Part shown: positions 58,319 through 64,000 of the stretch, piece by piece
Position numbering within the stretch: the stretch's first letter is position 1
Layout: each line of letters opens with the position of its first letter
Assembly: GCF_030766725.1 (NCBI RefSeq)
Contig: NZ_JARQWR010000010.1
Location: 114,166 to 178,165 of the forward strand
Source: Flavobacterium aerium
Lineage (GTDB): Bacteria; Bacteroidota; Bacteroidia; Flavobacteriales; Flavobacteriaceae
Length of the DNA stretch: 64,000 nucleotides
Reading direction: 5' to 3'
Translations under genes and position numbers: made by a program
The notes under the pieces: model-generated
The model's input: the letters and a program-made list of their open reading frames with translations, nothing else
Database searches by the model: none
What the model was told of the DNA's origin: nothing

Positions 58319-58756
58319 TTATTGTTTACATTCAGCAGAAGTAGCTGCCAATATTAGTTTTAATTGTTCTCGTAATTGTAGAATTTCCTGCTCATTGGAT
58401 CCAAAGTGTACCATCATCTTCTCTGGTATTGCTGCCGCTTCTGCTTTCAAAGCTTGACCTTTTGCAGTAATATTTACATTGACAACACGTTCATCCATTT
58501 CCGATCGGGTTCTGCTCACCATTCCGTTCTCTTCCATTCTTTTTAATAAAGGTGTCAGCGTTCCACTATCTAACCAGAGGGATTGTCCTAACTCTTTTAC
58601 GGTTGCTTTTTCTTTTTCCCATAGTACCAACATTACCAAATATTGTGGATATGTTAATCCTAATTTCTCGAGGTAAGGCCTGTATAACGCTGTTATCTGT
58701 CTTGATAAAGCATATACCGGGAAACAAAGTTGGTTGTCAAGTTTTAGATTTTCCAT
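58319..58756 (-). CDS. OhrR-type MarR-family peroxide sensor
   Basis: The 145-residue regulator has the conserved N-terminal redox Cys in DNQLCFPVYALSRQITA (residue 11), the MarR core YPQYLVMLVLWEKEKATVKE, and the wing ESLWLDSGTLTPLLKR-like LWLDSGTLTPLLKRMEENGM then MDERVVNVNITAKG. A second Cys is at the C-terminus (AECKQ), of the two-Cys class possibly. It sits next to ohr and is preceded by an operator-like dyad, so it should repress ohrR-ohr until oxidised. Confidence 0.93.
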   Translation of the reverse strand: MENLKLDNQLCFPVYALSRQITALYRPYLEKLGLTYPQYLVMLVLWEKEKATVKELGQSLWLDSGTLTPLLKRMEENGMVSRTRSEMDERVVNVNITAKGQALKAEAAAIPEKMMVHFGSNEQEILQLREQLKLILAATSAECKQ

Positions 58757-58766
58757 GTGATGAATT

Positions 58767-58805
58767 ATTTTGATTGTGTAAAATTATATTGTGCACAATC
58801 AAAAT
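58767..58805 (-). promoter_or_regulatory. Dyad operator upstream of ohrR
   Basis: Perfect 12-bp arms ATTTTGATTGTG (58767-58778) and CACAATCAAAAT (58794-58805) are separated by 15 bp. Inside the right half lies the perfect palindrome ATTGTGCACAAT (58788-58799). It lies 10 bp upstream of the ohrR ATG and overlaps the likely promoter, as expected for a repressor site. Confidence 0.6.
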
Positions 58806-59072
58806 ACAATTGTTTTATAACAACATTAACATTCTTCATTTTAAAATTGAAAAAAGAACTAGCTCGTTTTGATACGCTAATACAAAAACAGCACTGACTA
58901 AAAGTCTATACCTATTGGCAGAAAGGCACGGTTTTAACTGACAATTATAGTGCAATGCTACAAAGTCATATTTAACAAATGATGGCATGCAGTTTGATGC
59001 TCTATTAGTATATAACAAATACTATTTTTAATCATGTTGAAAGGTATGTTACCGCAGAAAACTATTTCCATC
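58806..59072. other. Non-coding gap after ohrR
   Basis: No supported gene. One short open stretch (58898-58975, plus) reads KVYTYWQKGTVLTDNYSAML before a stop, but has a stop just upstream and no start, so it may be a remnant of a lost gene or chance. Confidence 0.4.
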
Positions 59073-59174
59073 TTCCCGACTTTCCGAAGCGTTTGCGGGA
59101 ATGCTTCATTTTGGAAAATCAGTTTGTCCAGTTTACTTTTACCTTAATCATTTGCCCGTCATGAAATGATTAAG
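59073..59174 (+). ncRNA. Structured leader or small RNA upstream of a basic microprotein
   Basis: This stretch is richer in G+C than its surroundings and contains several self-complementary parts. TTCCCG (59073-59078) pairs with CGGGAA (59096-59101). Alternatively TTTCCGAAGC (59081-59090) pairs with GCTTC...GGAAA (59103-59117) with a 5-nt bulge; the two folds exclude each other. A perfect 11-bp hairpin CTTAATCATTT / AAATGATTAAG lies at 59143-59174. Mutually exclusive folds suggest a switch, but no known family matches. Confidence 0.4.
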
Positions 59175-59215
59175 TCTTAAAAGAAGATTGGACATCATCT
59201 CAAAAAAGCACAATC

Positions 59216-59335
59216 ATGGCTAAGAAAAATAAAGAATTAAAGGAACCTACAAAGAATCTTAAGGAGAAGAAACAAGAAAAGATTCAAAAGAAAGTAGAGG
59301 AAAAAATCGCTAAAAAAAGAAAAACAAGAAAGTAA
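59216..59335 (+). CDS. 39-residue highly basic microprotein
   Basis: ATG at 59216 to TAA at 59333 encodes 39 residues, starting MAKKNKELKEPTKNLKEKKQ and ending AKKRKTRK. More than a third are Lys or Arg; with Glu/Gln spacing the sequence should be a long amphipathic helix, suggesting a nucleic-acid or ribosome-binding protein. A strong terminator follows (59393-59426), and a structured region precedes it. Unlike random frames in this DNA, it keeps one codon style over its length. No family recognised. Confidence 0.55.
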   Translation: MAKKNKELKEPTKNLKEKKQEKIQKKVEEKIAKKRKTRK

Positions 59336-59392
59336 TATCGTATTCATGAGCTTTATGCATGTTCACTCGATTACATTACTATAGTAAACAAA

Positions 59393-59426
59393 AACAAGGC
59401 ATAACTAATTAAGTTATGCCTTGTTT
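59393..59426. terminator. Terminator after the basic microprotein
   Basis: AACAAGGCATAACT-AATTA-AGTTATGCCTTGTTT, a 14-bp perfect stem, T-rich on both sides. It lies between convergent genes and probably serves both the microprotein and the serine hydrolase. Confidence 0.8.
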
Positions 59427-59488
59427 ATTTTCATGTCGTATACAAGTAGCAACATGAATCCGTTAGACTGCAGCGAGTCTATTCTTAT

Positions 59489-61066
59489 CTATTTTTTTAC
59501 TCTGTGAAGATCTAAATCGTGAAAATCAAAACTGAAATCCATATTTGGTGAAATACCTTTCATTTTTATACTTTGTGCTTTTCCCTCTTCATCTAAACTG
59601 AACATGGCAAATGCATCACAATTCATATCTTGGTATTCCCATTTTATAGCAAATGTATTGGCATTATAAAAATACATCGGTCCATTTAGTTTTGGAGAGC
59701 GAAGAGATTTAAACCATAATTGATTTCCTTTTACAAAAACTTCAATTTTCCCGAACCAATTATCTTCGTACTGACCAATGAAGTCTTCATTTTTAATCTT
59801 GGTCTTTTTTGCTTTATTGACTGTTTCCCAAACTTTTTTAACCACATCATCTCCATTGTTTTTCTGTGATGCAAAATAGGCTGCATACTTATCTACCCAA
59901 CCAAAGTCATTGAGTCCTAAATAACGATCAATAATAGTTTGACTTACCGCAGAGAAAACTCCTGCTCCTCCATTTTCAGTATTGGTCAAAATAATAATTC
60001 CTAAGTTTAAGTCTGGAATCATGGTAACAATGGAAAGCATTCCTGGCAAACCGCCCGTATGAGAAACGCTTAATTTCCCTTGTACATCGGCTAAATTCCA
60101 TCCTAAACCATAACCACTAAAATGTTGGTTATACCTTGGATTTTGATCTGCATCTTCTACGATATGTAGTTTCCACATTTCACTTTGTCTATCTTCTGTA
60201 AAGAGTTGTTTATCTAAATTGCTTCCGTACTTCCCTTTGTTTAATTGAAGTAATACCCATTTTGACATATCATCTACATTTGAGACAATACCTCCAGCAG
60301 CTCCATTTATCATTTCTTCAAATCCTGCAATCTCTTTTATTTTTCCACTTTCATCACCATTGGTTGAGTGTGGCATGGCTAAGTTGGTTTTATCTTTTAT
60401 TCCTTTCATTGATGTTTGTGAGTGGGTCATCTGTAAAGGTTCTAAAATTCTACTTTGTACAAATTCCTCCCAACTCATTCCACTTACTCTTGCTGTTAAT
60501 TCTCCTGCTACGAAATACAGTAAATTATCGTAATCAAATTGGGTTCTAAATTCCGAAACAGGTTTAAAATACTGAAAGCTATTCAACACATCTTTTATTT
60601 TAAAATCTGCACCATTTGGAATAAACATTAAATCTCCAACTCCCAAACCTAATCCACTACGGTGGCATAATAAGTCTTCGATTAGAAAATGCTCCGTTAC
60701 ATAGTCATTATACATTTTGAATTCTGGAATATGAGTTTTCACTTTATCTTTCCATGCTATTTTCCCTTCATCTACTAAGATCGCCAATGCCGCTGTGGTA
60801 AAGGCTTTACTATTGGATGCTATTTGGAAATTGGTCTGCTCATTGACCAATTGTTTTGTAGTAATAGAACTTACACCATATCCTTTTTTGTGAATCACTT
60901 TTCCATCTTTCACAATGGCTATGGCTACTCCTGCAACATTAAATTTTTCGATTGATTTTTCTACTAATTCATCTACTTCTTTGGAAGAAATCTGTGCAAA
61001 AATAGTAGTGTTTGTAAATAACAGTAAGGCAATTATAATTGCCGAAGCTAATTTCGTTTTTTTCAT
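59489..61066 (-). CDS. Secreted serine hydrolase (class C beta-lactamase/DD-peptidase fold)
   Basis: The 525-residue protein has a signal peptide ending IFAQ, the SxxK motif in FQIASNSKAFTTAALAILVD (Ser84-Lys87), YxN in QFDYDNLLYFVAGELTARVS near residue 180 and the KTG-equivalent in LSVSHTGGLPGMLS near residue 332. A C-terminal domain of about 120 residues (DUF3471-like, YEDNWFGKIEVFVKGNQL) completes the esterase/DD-peptidase type. Real beta-lactamase activity is unlikely to be its main role. Single gene. Confidence 0.88.
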   Translation of the reverse strand: MKKTKLASAIIIALLLFTNTTIFAQISSKEVDELVEKSIEKFNVAGVAIAIVKDGKVIHKKGYGVSSITTKQLVNEQTNFQIASNSKAFTTAALAILVDEGKIAWKDKVKTHIPEFKMYNDYVTEHFLIEDLLCHRSGLGLGVGDLMFIPNGADFKIKDVLNSFQYFKPVSEFRTQFDYDNLLYFVAGELTARVSGMSWEEFVQSRILEPLQMTHSQTSMKGIKDKTNLAMPHSTNGDESGKIKEIAGFEEMINGAAGGIVSNVDDMSKWVLLQLNKGKYGSNLDKQLFTEDRQSEMWKLHIVEDADQNPRYNQHFSGYGLGWNLADVQGKLSVSHTGGLPGMLSIVTMIPDLNLGIIILTNTENGGAGVFSAVSQTIIDRYLGLNDFGWVDKYAAYFASQKNNGDDVVKKVWETVNKAKKTKIKNEDFIGQYEDNWFGKIEVFVKGNQLWFKSLRSPKLNGPMYFYNANTFAIKWEYQDMNCDAFAMFSLDEEGKAQSIKMKGISPNMDFSFDFHDLDLHRVKK

Positions 61067-61399
61067 ATTTTAAGTATAATTCTTCGATAATTTTCAGGTG
61101 GAAATGGTTGTATTTATACCATAAAATTAGGAAGTTGGGGGATTTTTTTTCACGAACGAATATATAAAATAAAACGATAATTTTATTAATTCTAAACCAA
61201 ACACCTACTATTTTATTGGAAATTTCTAAAAAAAATATTTTTTCATCAATCGTCCTAGTTCTAGCGCATTTGCAAATAAAATACAACATTACTATTCATA
61301 AGTATTTTAGTAATTTAATACAGGAAATAAAATCATTTCATAAATTAGTAGTAAGAAAAAGGTCTTTATTAAAACTAATCGTTTAATACCTATTACTTT
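61067..61399. other. Non-coding gap between serine hydrolase and bestrophin genes
   Basis: AT-rich with many T/A runs. It must hold the divergent promoters, but I found no exact TAnnTTTG/TTTG pair and no supported gene or RNA structure. Confidence 0.5.
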
Positions 61400-62281
61400 A
61401 TGCTACTAAATAAACGAATATCCATTTGGTATTTTATTAATGCAAGTAAAATTCAGATTCTATGGATCTGTATTTTTGGTATTTCCATAGGACTTTTGGA
61501 CTTGAGCCCTACATTTAAGAAAATATCGTTGCCATTGAGTGTTCCAGCACTTGTTGGTACACTTGTATCGCTCTTATTGGCATTTCGAACTTCACAATCT
61601 TATGAAAGGTGGTGGGAAGCTCGTACCGTTTGGGGTGCTATAGTAAATGATTCCCGAACATTGATTAGGCAAGTAATCCAGTTTTTACCTGAAGGAGATG
61701 AAAAAGCCATAAAAGAATTTGCTCAAAGGCAAATTATTTGGAACTATGCCTTAGGTGAAGCATTGCGTCGTTTGCCACATTCACCAAAAGTGCAGACTTA
61801 TCTTGACACGCATCAAATACACGCTACAAACATTCCTAATGCATTATTGGATGCTCATTCTCTCCAATTAAAAAAAATTGCAGCCACTGGGGTGATTTCA
61901 GATTTCAAACAAATCCAACTGAATGAAACCATCGCCAGGCTTTGTGATAGTATGGGTAAATGTGAGCGATTGAAAAACACTATATTCCCGCGTTCTTATA
62001 GTATGCTAGTACATACCTTAATCTATGTATTTGCGGCCATCTTACCCTTTGGTTTGGATGATTCACAACTGGTTGTTGAAATTCTATTGACGATATCGAT
62101 ACCTCTTTTATTTATTACCATAGAACAAACGGCAATTATCATGCAGGATCCATTTGAAAACACACCTGTAGATACACCTGTAACATCTTTAGCGCAAACT
62201 ATTGAAATCAATATTTTGCAAATGATTGGTGAACAGGATGTGCCTGCAAAAAAAGATACTGGACTCTACTATGTGATGTAA
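61400..62281 (+). CDS. Bestrophin-family (YneE-like) anion channel protein
   Basis: The 293-residue membrane protein shows the bestrophin signature LLAFRTSQSYERWWEARTVW near residue 65, followed by IVNDSRTLIRQVIQFLPEG, and later PRSYSMLVHTLIYVFAAILP and QDPFENTPVDTPVTSL near residue 250. Bacterial members are pentameric anion or cation channels. It starts within a divergent gap and ends at a strong terminator. Confidence 0.88.
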   Translation: MLLNKRISIWYFINASKIQILWICIFGISIGLLDLSPTFKKISLPLSVPALVGTLVSLLLAFRTSQSYERWWEARTVWGAIVNDSRTLIRQVIQFLPEGDEKAIKEFAQRQIIWNYALGEALRRLPHSPKVQTYLDTHQIHATNIPNALLDAHSLQLKKIAATGVISDFKQIQLNETIARLCDSMGKCERLKNTIFPRSYSMLVHTLIYVFAAILPFGLDDSQLVVEILLTISIPLLFITIEQTAIIMQDPFENTPVDTPVTSLAQTIEINILQMIGEQDVPAKKDTGLYYVM

Positions 62282-62339
62282 TTGTTAGATATCGAGAATC
62301 GATGAATCTACAGTAGAATTGAAACAATGTTTAAAATAG

Positions 62340-62373
62340 AAAATCCTCTGAAGTAGATACTTCAGAGGATTTT
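62340..62373 (+). terminator. Terminator after the bestrophin gene
   Basis: AAAATCCTCTGAAGT-AGAT-ACTTCAGAGGATTTT: a 15-bp perfect stem with a T-run. It is convergent with the XRE gene and probably serves both. Confidence 0.88.
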
Positions 62374-62392
62374 TATATAGCGACAAAGAAAA

Positions 62393-62797
62393 TTATTTTT
62401 CCTCTTTCTTAAAGGATTCCCATAAGGCAACTTTTTCCTGTTCGACTTTTAGCATACGCTCATAAAGTTCCACTATTTTATCAATTGGATTAAATGTTAA
62501 TGTAGAACTATTTGCAAAACATCCTTGACCACTACTATCATTAAAAGTATTGATATAATTAATTGTCGCTTCTTCATTCATGTTTTTGATGGCAGCTACA
62601 GAAACATTTAATGCTTGAGCAATTCTATCCAAAACTTTATCTTCAATTTCTTCTTTTTGCTCTAACGCAGAAAGATTTTGTTGCGTCATATCAAGTGCTA
62701 TTGCTATAGTTTCTTGTTTTACACCCAGCATTTCGCGTAAACGTCTTACGTTACGTCCATGATGATTTTTCTTGAATGGCATTGTTTCCGCAGTCAT
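62393..62797 (-). CDS. XRE-family transcriptional regulator
   Basis: From the ATG at 62797 the product is 134 residues (MTAETMPFKKNHHGRNVRRL). A HTH_3 domain follows: LREMLGVKQETIAIALDMTQ then QNLSALEQKEEIEDKVLDRI and AQALNVSVAAIKNM. The C-terminal part (about 75-134) is a linker plus a coiled coil (IDKIVELYERMLKVEQEKVA). A longer frame to 62914 exists but the added 39 residues look like untranslated sequence. Target unknown; the type is common in Bacteroidota. Confidence 0.85.
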   Translation of the reverse strand: MTAETMPFKKNHHGRNVRRLREMLGVKQETIAIALDMTQQNLSALEQKEEIEDKVLDRIAQALNVSVAAIKNMNEEATINYINTFNDSSGQGCFANSSTLTFNPIDKIVELYERMLKVEQEKVALWESFKKEEK

Positions 62798-62996
62798 AGT
62801 CTTATTATATTTAATTATTTTGAACCTAAACAAAAATATAAATAATATTCGACTAACTTCTTTCCTATTGTAAGAAATAAAGTCGTAAAAAACCAAGTTG
62901 TTCCCAAATAACACAAATAGTATTGGTGCTATACCAATTTACTGCGCTAAATATAGTCAACTATATTGTTTACCTCTTTTTATATTTTTTCATCAT

Positions 62997-63380
62997 CTAT
63001 TTTTTAAAACATAATCCCTTTAGATTCTTTGCTTCGTGTAAATCATAAATAGAATCTCTTTCAATTAGAATCGTTTCTCCATGATATCCAATGCCATCCA
63101 AATTTATTGGAAACCTTGGATCACTGAGAAAACCAGGGTTTAGTTTGAAATTATACGTTTTACCTACTTGAATTTTATCACATTTCGAATACTTCTTATC
63201 AATTTTAAAAGATAAAATTTTAAAATATAAGCTATCTTTTTTAGCATGAATAACATACGCACTATTAATCGAATCAATACTTAGAACCGTATATTCTTTT
63301 TCATTAATAGTTGTTTTTATAGAGCTTGATTTACAGGATGCAAATAAATAGACTACAACAATTATAATACTGTATTTCAT
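62997..63380 (-). CDS. Small putative lipoprotein
   Basis: The 127-residue protein has a lipoprotein signal (MKYSIIIVVVYLFASCKSSS, Cys 16), then a beta-rich domain with YTVLSIDSINSAYVIHAKKD and ends LKGLCFKK. Not recognised. A lipoprotein gene follows upstream at 63485 and a further partial one at the edge, and all three end with a Cys 3-5 residues from the C-terminus, so they may form a tandem family. Confidence 0.65.
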   Translation of the reverse strand: MKYSIIIVVVYLFASCKSSSIKTTINEKEYTVLSIDSINSAYVIHAKKDSLYFKILSFKIDKKYSKCDKIQVGKTYNFKLNPGFLSDPRFPINLDGIGYHGETILIERDSIYDLHEAKNLKGLCFKK

Positions 63381-63484
63381 ATATTATATTCTGTATATTA
63401 AAATATTATTCTTCTTTACTTAGTACTCTTCCCCTTTCAAAAAAACTATGGTTTTTAGTAATAAGATAAATATTAATGACCTCA

Positions 63485-63910
63485 TTAATACTTACATAAT
63501 TTCACAATTAAAGTATCGTTACCTATAACTAAGCCAATATCACTTTTTATTAGAAAATCTTCAATCTCTTTTTGCTCCCATCTATGATTCTTATCTCTAT
63601 CAAAATAATTTATTCCTAAATACAGTGTAGTCGTATCATCTTTTTTTTCATAAAAATCTTTTTTCATATAAGAGTTACCTCTATTTTTCTCATCAATAGC
63701 ATAAAATAATATTTTTTTAAATTTTCCTTTTTGTATACTATTTTGTATTAGCGATTCTTTATCTAAAAAATCAATTCTAATCACAGTGGGTTCTAATGAA
63801 TTTTCATTTACATTACATGTTAATTTAGTAAAACATAAAGCTGTATCAGTAGACTTCTTAGTACAAGAAATCATAGATATAATTACAAATATTAATAATA
63901 CATATTTCAT
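63485..63910 (-). CDS. Small putative lipoprotein
   Basis: The product from the ATG at 63910 (MKYVLLIFVIISMISC, lipobox with Cys 16) is 141 residues; a start three codons earlier is possible. The mature part holds DFLDKESLIQNS and GINYFDRDKNHRWEQKEIED (an EF-hand-like DxDKNHxW segment) and ends IGNDTLIVKLCKY. I do not recognise the family. Probably periplasmic, anchored to the outer membrane. No known partner nearby. Confidence 0.65.
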   Translation of the reverse strand: MKYVLLIFVIISMISCTKKSTDTALCFTKLTCNVNENSLEPTVIRIDFLDKESLIQNSIQKGKFKKILFYAIDEKNRGNSYMKKDFYEKKDDTTTLYLGINYFDRDKNHRWEQKEIEDFLIKSDIGLVIGNDTLIVKLCKY

Positions 63911-63960
63911 ATAATTCATTAAAGATTATAATATTATATCTGCTAAAATTTCAATGGAAA

Positions 63961-64000
63961 TTAATTACATTCCTGTGCCTTAATTGTATCTGTCCCAATT
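63961..64000 (-). CDS. C-terminal end of a further gene (runs off the window)
   Basis: On the minus strand the last 40 bases are open in one frame reading IGTDTIKAQECN and stop (TAA at 63961-63963). The end resembles that of the previous lipoprotein (IGNDTLIVKLCKY), with a Cys near the C-terminus. Only 12 residues are seen, so identity is a guess. Confidence 0.35.
   Translation of the reverse strand, partial: IGTDTIKAQECN

Noticed and set aside
58898..58975. Plus-strand frame fragment KVYTYWQKGTVLTD ending at a stop
   Set aside because: Looks somewhat protein-like but has no start and an in-frame stop just upstream; too short to separate a remnant from chance.
58836..59018. Sixty-codon minus-strand frame after ohrR
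   Set aside because: No family features, mixed composition, no promoter or terminator, and it overlaps the ohrR upstream region.
60969..61289. 106-codon minus-strand frame overlapping the start of the serine hydrolase gene
   Set aside because: It overlaps the real signal peptide in another frame and has no family features.

Overview
The window is chromosomal DNA of a low-GC (roughly one third G+C by eye) member of the Bacteroidota, most likely Flavobacteriaceae. The evidence is two SusC/SusD pairs, S46 dipeptidyl-peptidase and RprXY-like regulators, a fused str/S10 ribosomal operon without tuf, promoters of the Bacteroidota type (TAnnTTTG at about -7), few Shine-Dalgarno sequences, and lipoboxes ending SC after very short signal peptides. 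I saw no tRNA, rRNA, insertion sequence, prophage or CRISPR array. Most of the window is housekeeping DNA.

Layout. 1-7250: minus-strand str/S10 operon (rpsL-rpsG-fusA-rpsJ-rplC-rplD-rplW-rplB-rpsS-rplV-rpsC, the last cut by the window edge) with a textbook promoter. 7346-9013: an Omp85-like outer-membrane protein. 9121-19139: two divergent susC-susD pairs around a 645-bp AT-rich control region. 19200-26900: rlmB, rhomboid protease, rarA, a nucleotidase, a His-rich FtsX-type ABC exporter/importer with a small periplasmic partner, and radC. 26964-32315: DUF1287 protein, Mpl ligase, AmiD-like lipoprotein amidase and a DPP7-type peptidase. 32549-36550: obgE, a zinc-ribbon-like protein, a CNNM/CorC protein, adk and hpt in one minus-strand operon. 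36856-44060: a complete TPP-riboswitch-controlled thiamin operon (thiS-thiC-tenI-like-thiD-thiE-thiG-thiH-thiF/moeZ). 44119-45810: purK and purE. 45968-52297: M3 peptidase, a UbiA-like membrane protein and gcvP. 52371-57783: a 24-residue membrane microprotein, an outer-membrane beta-barrel receptor and, divergently, a histidine kinase/response regulator/secreted Ser-rich protein operon. 57864-58756: ohr-ohrR. 59073-59335: a structured leader and a very basic 39-residue microprotein. 59489-64000: serine hydrolase, bestrophin, XRE regulator and a tandem of small lipoproteins.

How the parts work together. The thiamin operon encodes both branches: ThiC/ThiD make the pyrimidine, and ThiS/ThiF/ThiG/ThiH make the thiazole. 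A TenI-like protein probably aromatises the thiazole, ThiE joins the two halves, and a TPP riboswitch with a downstream hairpin and U-run closes the feedback loop. Mpl, the amidase and possibly the DUF1287 protein fit peptidoglycan recycling. The two-component system at 55284-57340 faces an outer-membrane receptor across an intergenic region carrying five GGGTTAA-type boxes set at 11-bp steps. This is the strongest candidate for an undescribed regulon site here. Other points worth attention are a cluster of TGTTAA/TTAACA motifs between the two susC genes, several genes whose -7 box lies only 4-6 nt from the start codon (near-leaderless mRNAs), and the structured RNA upstream of the basic microprotein.

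Limits. All calls rest on reading the sequence and remembered family features. No database search, folding program or alignment was run.
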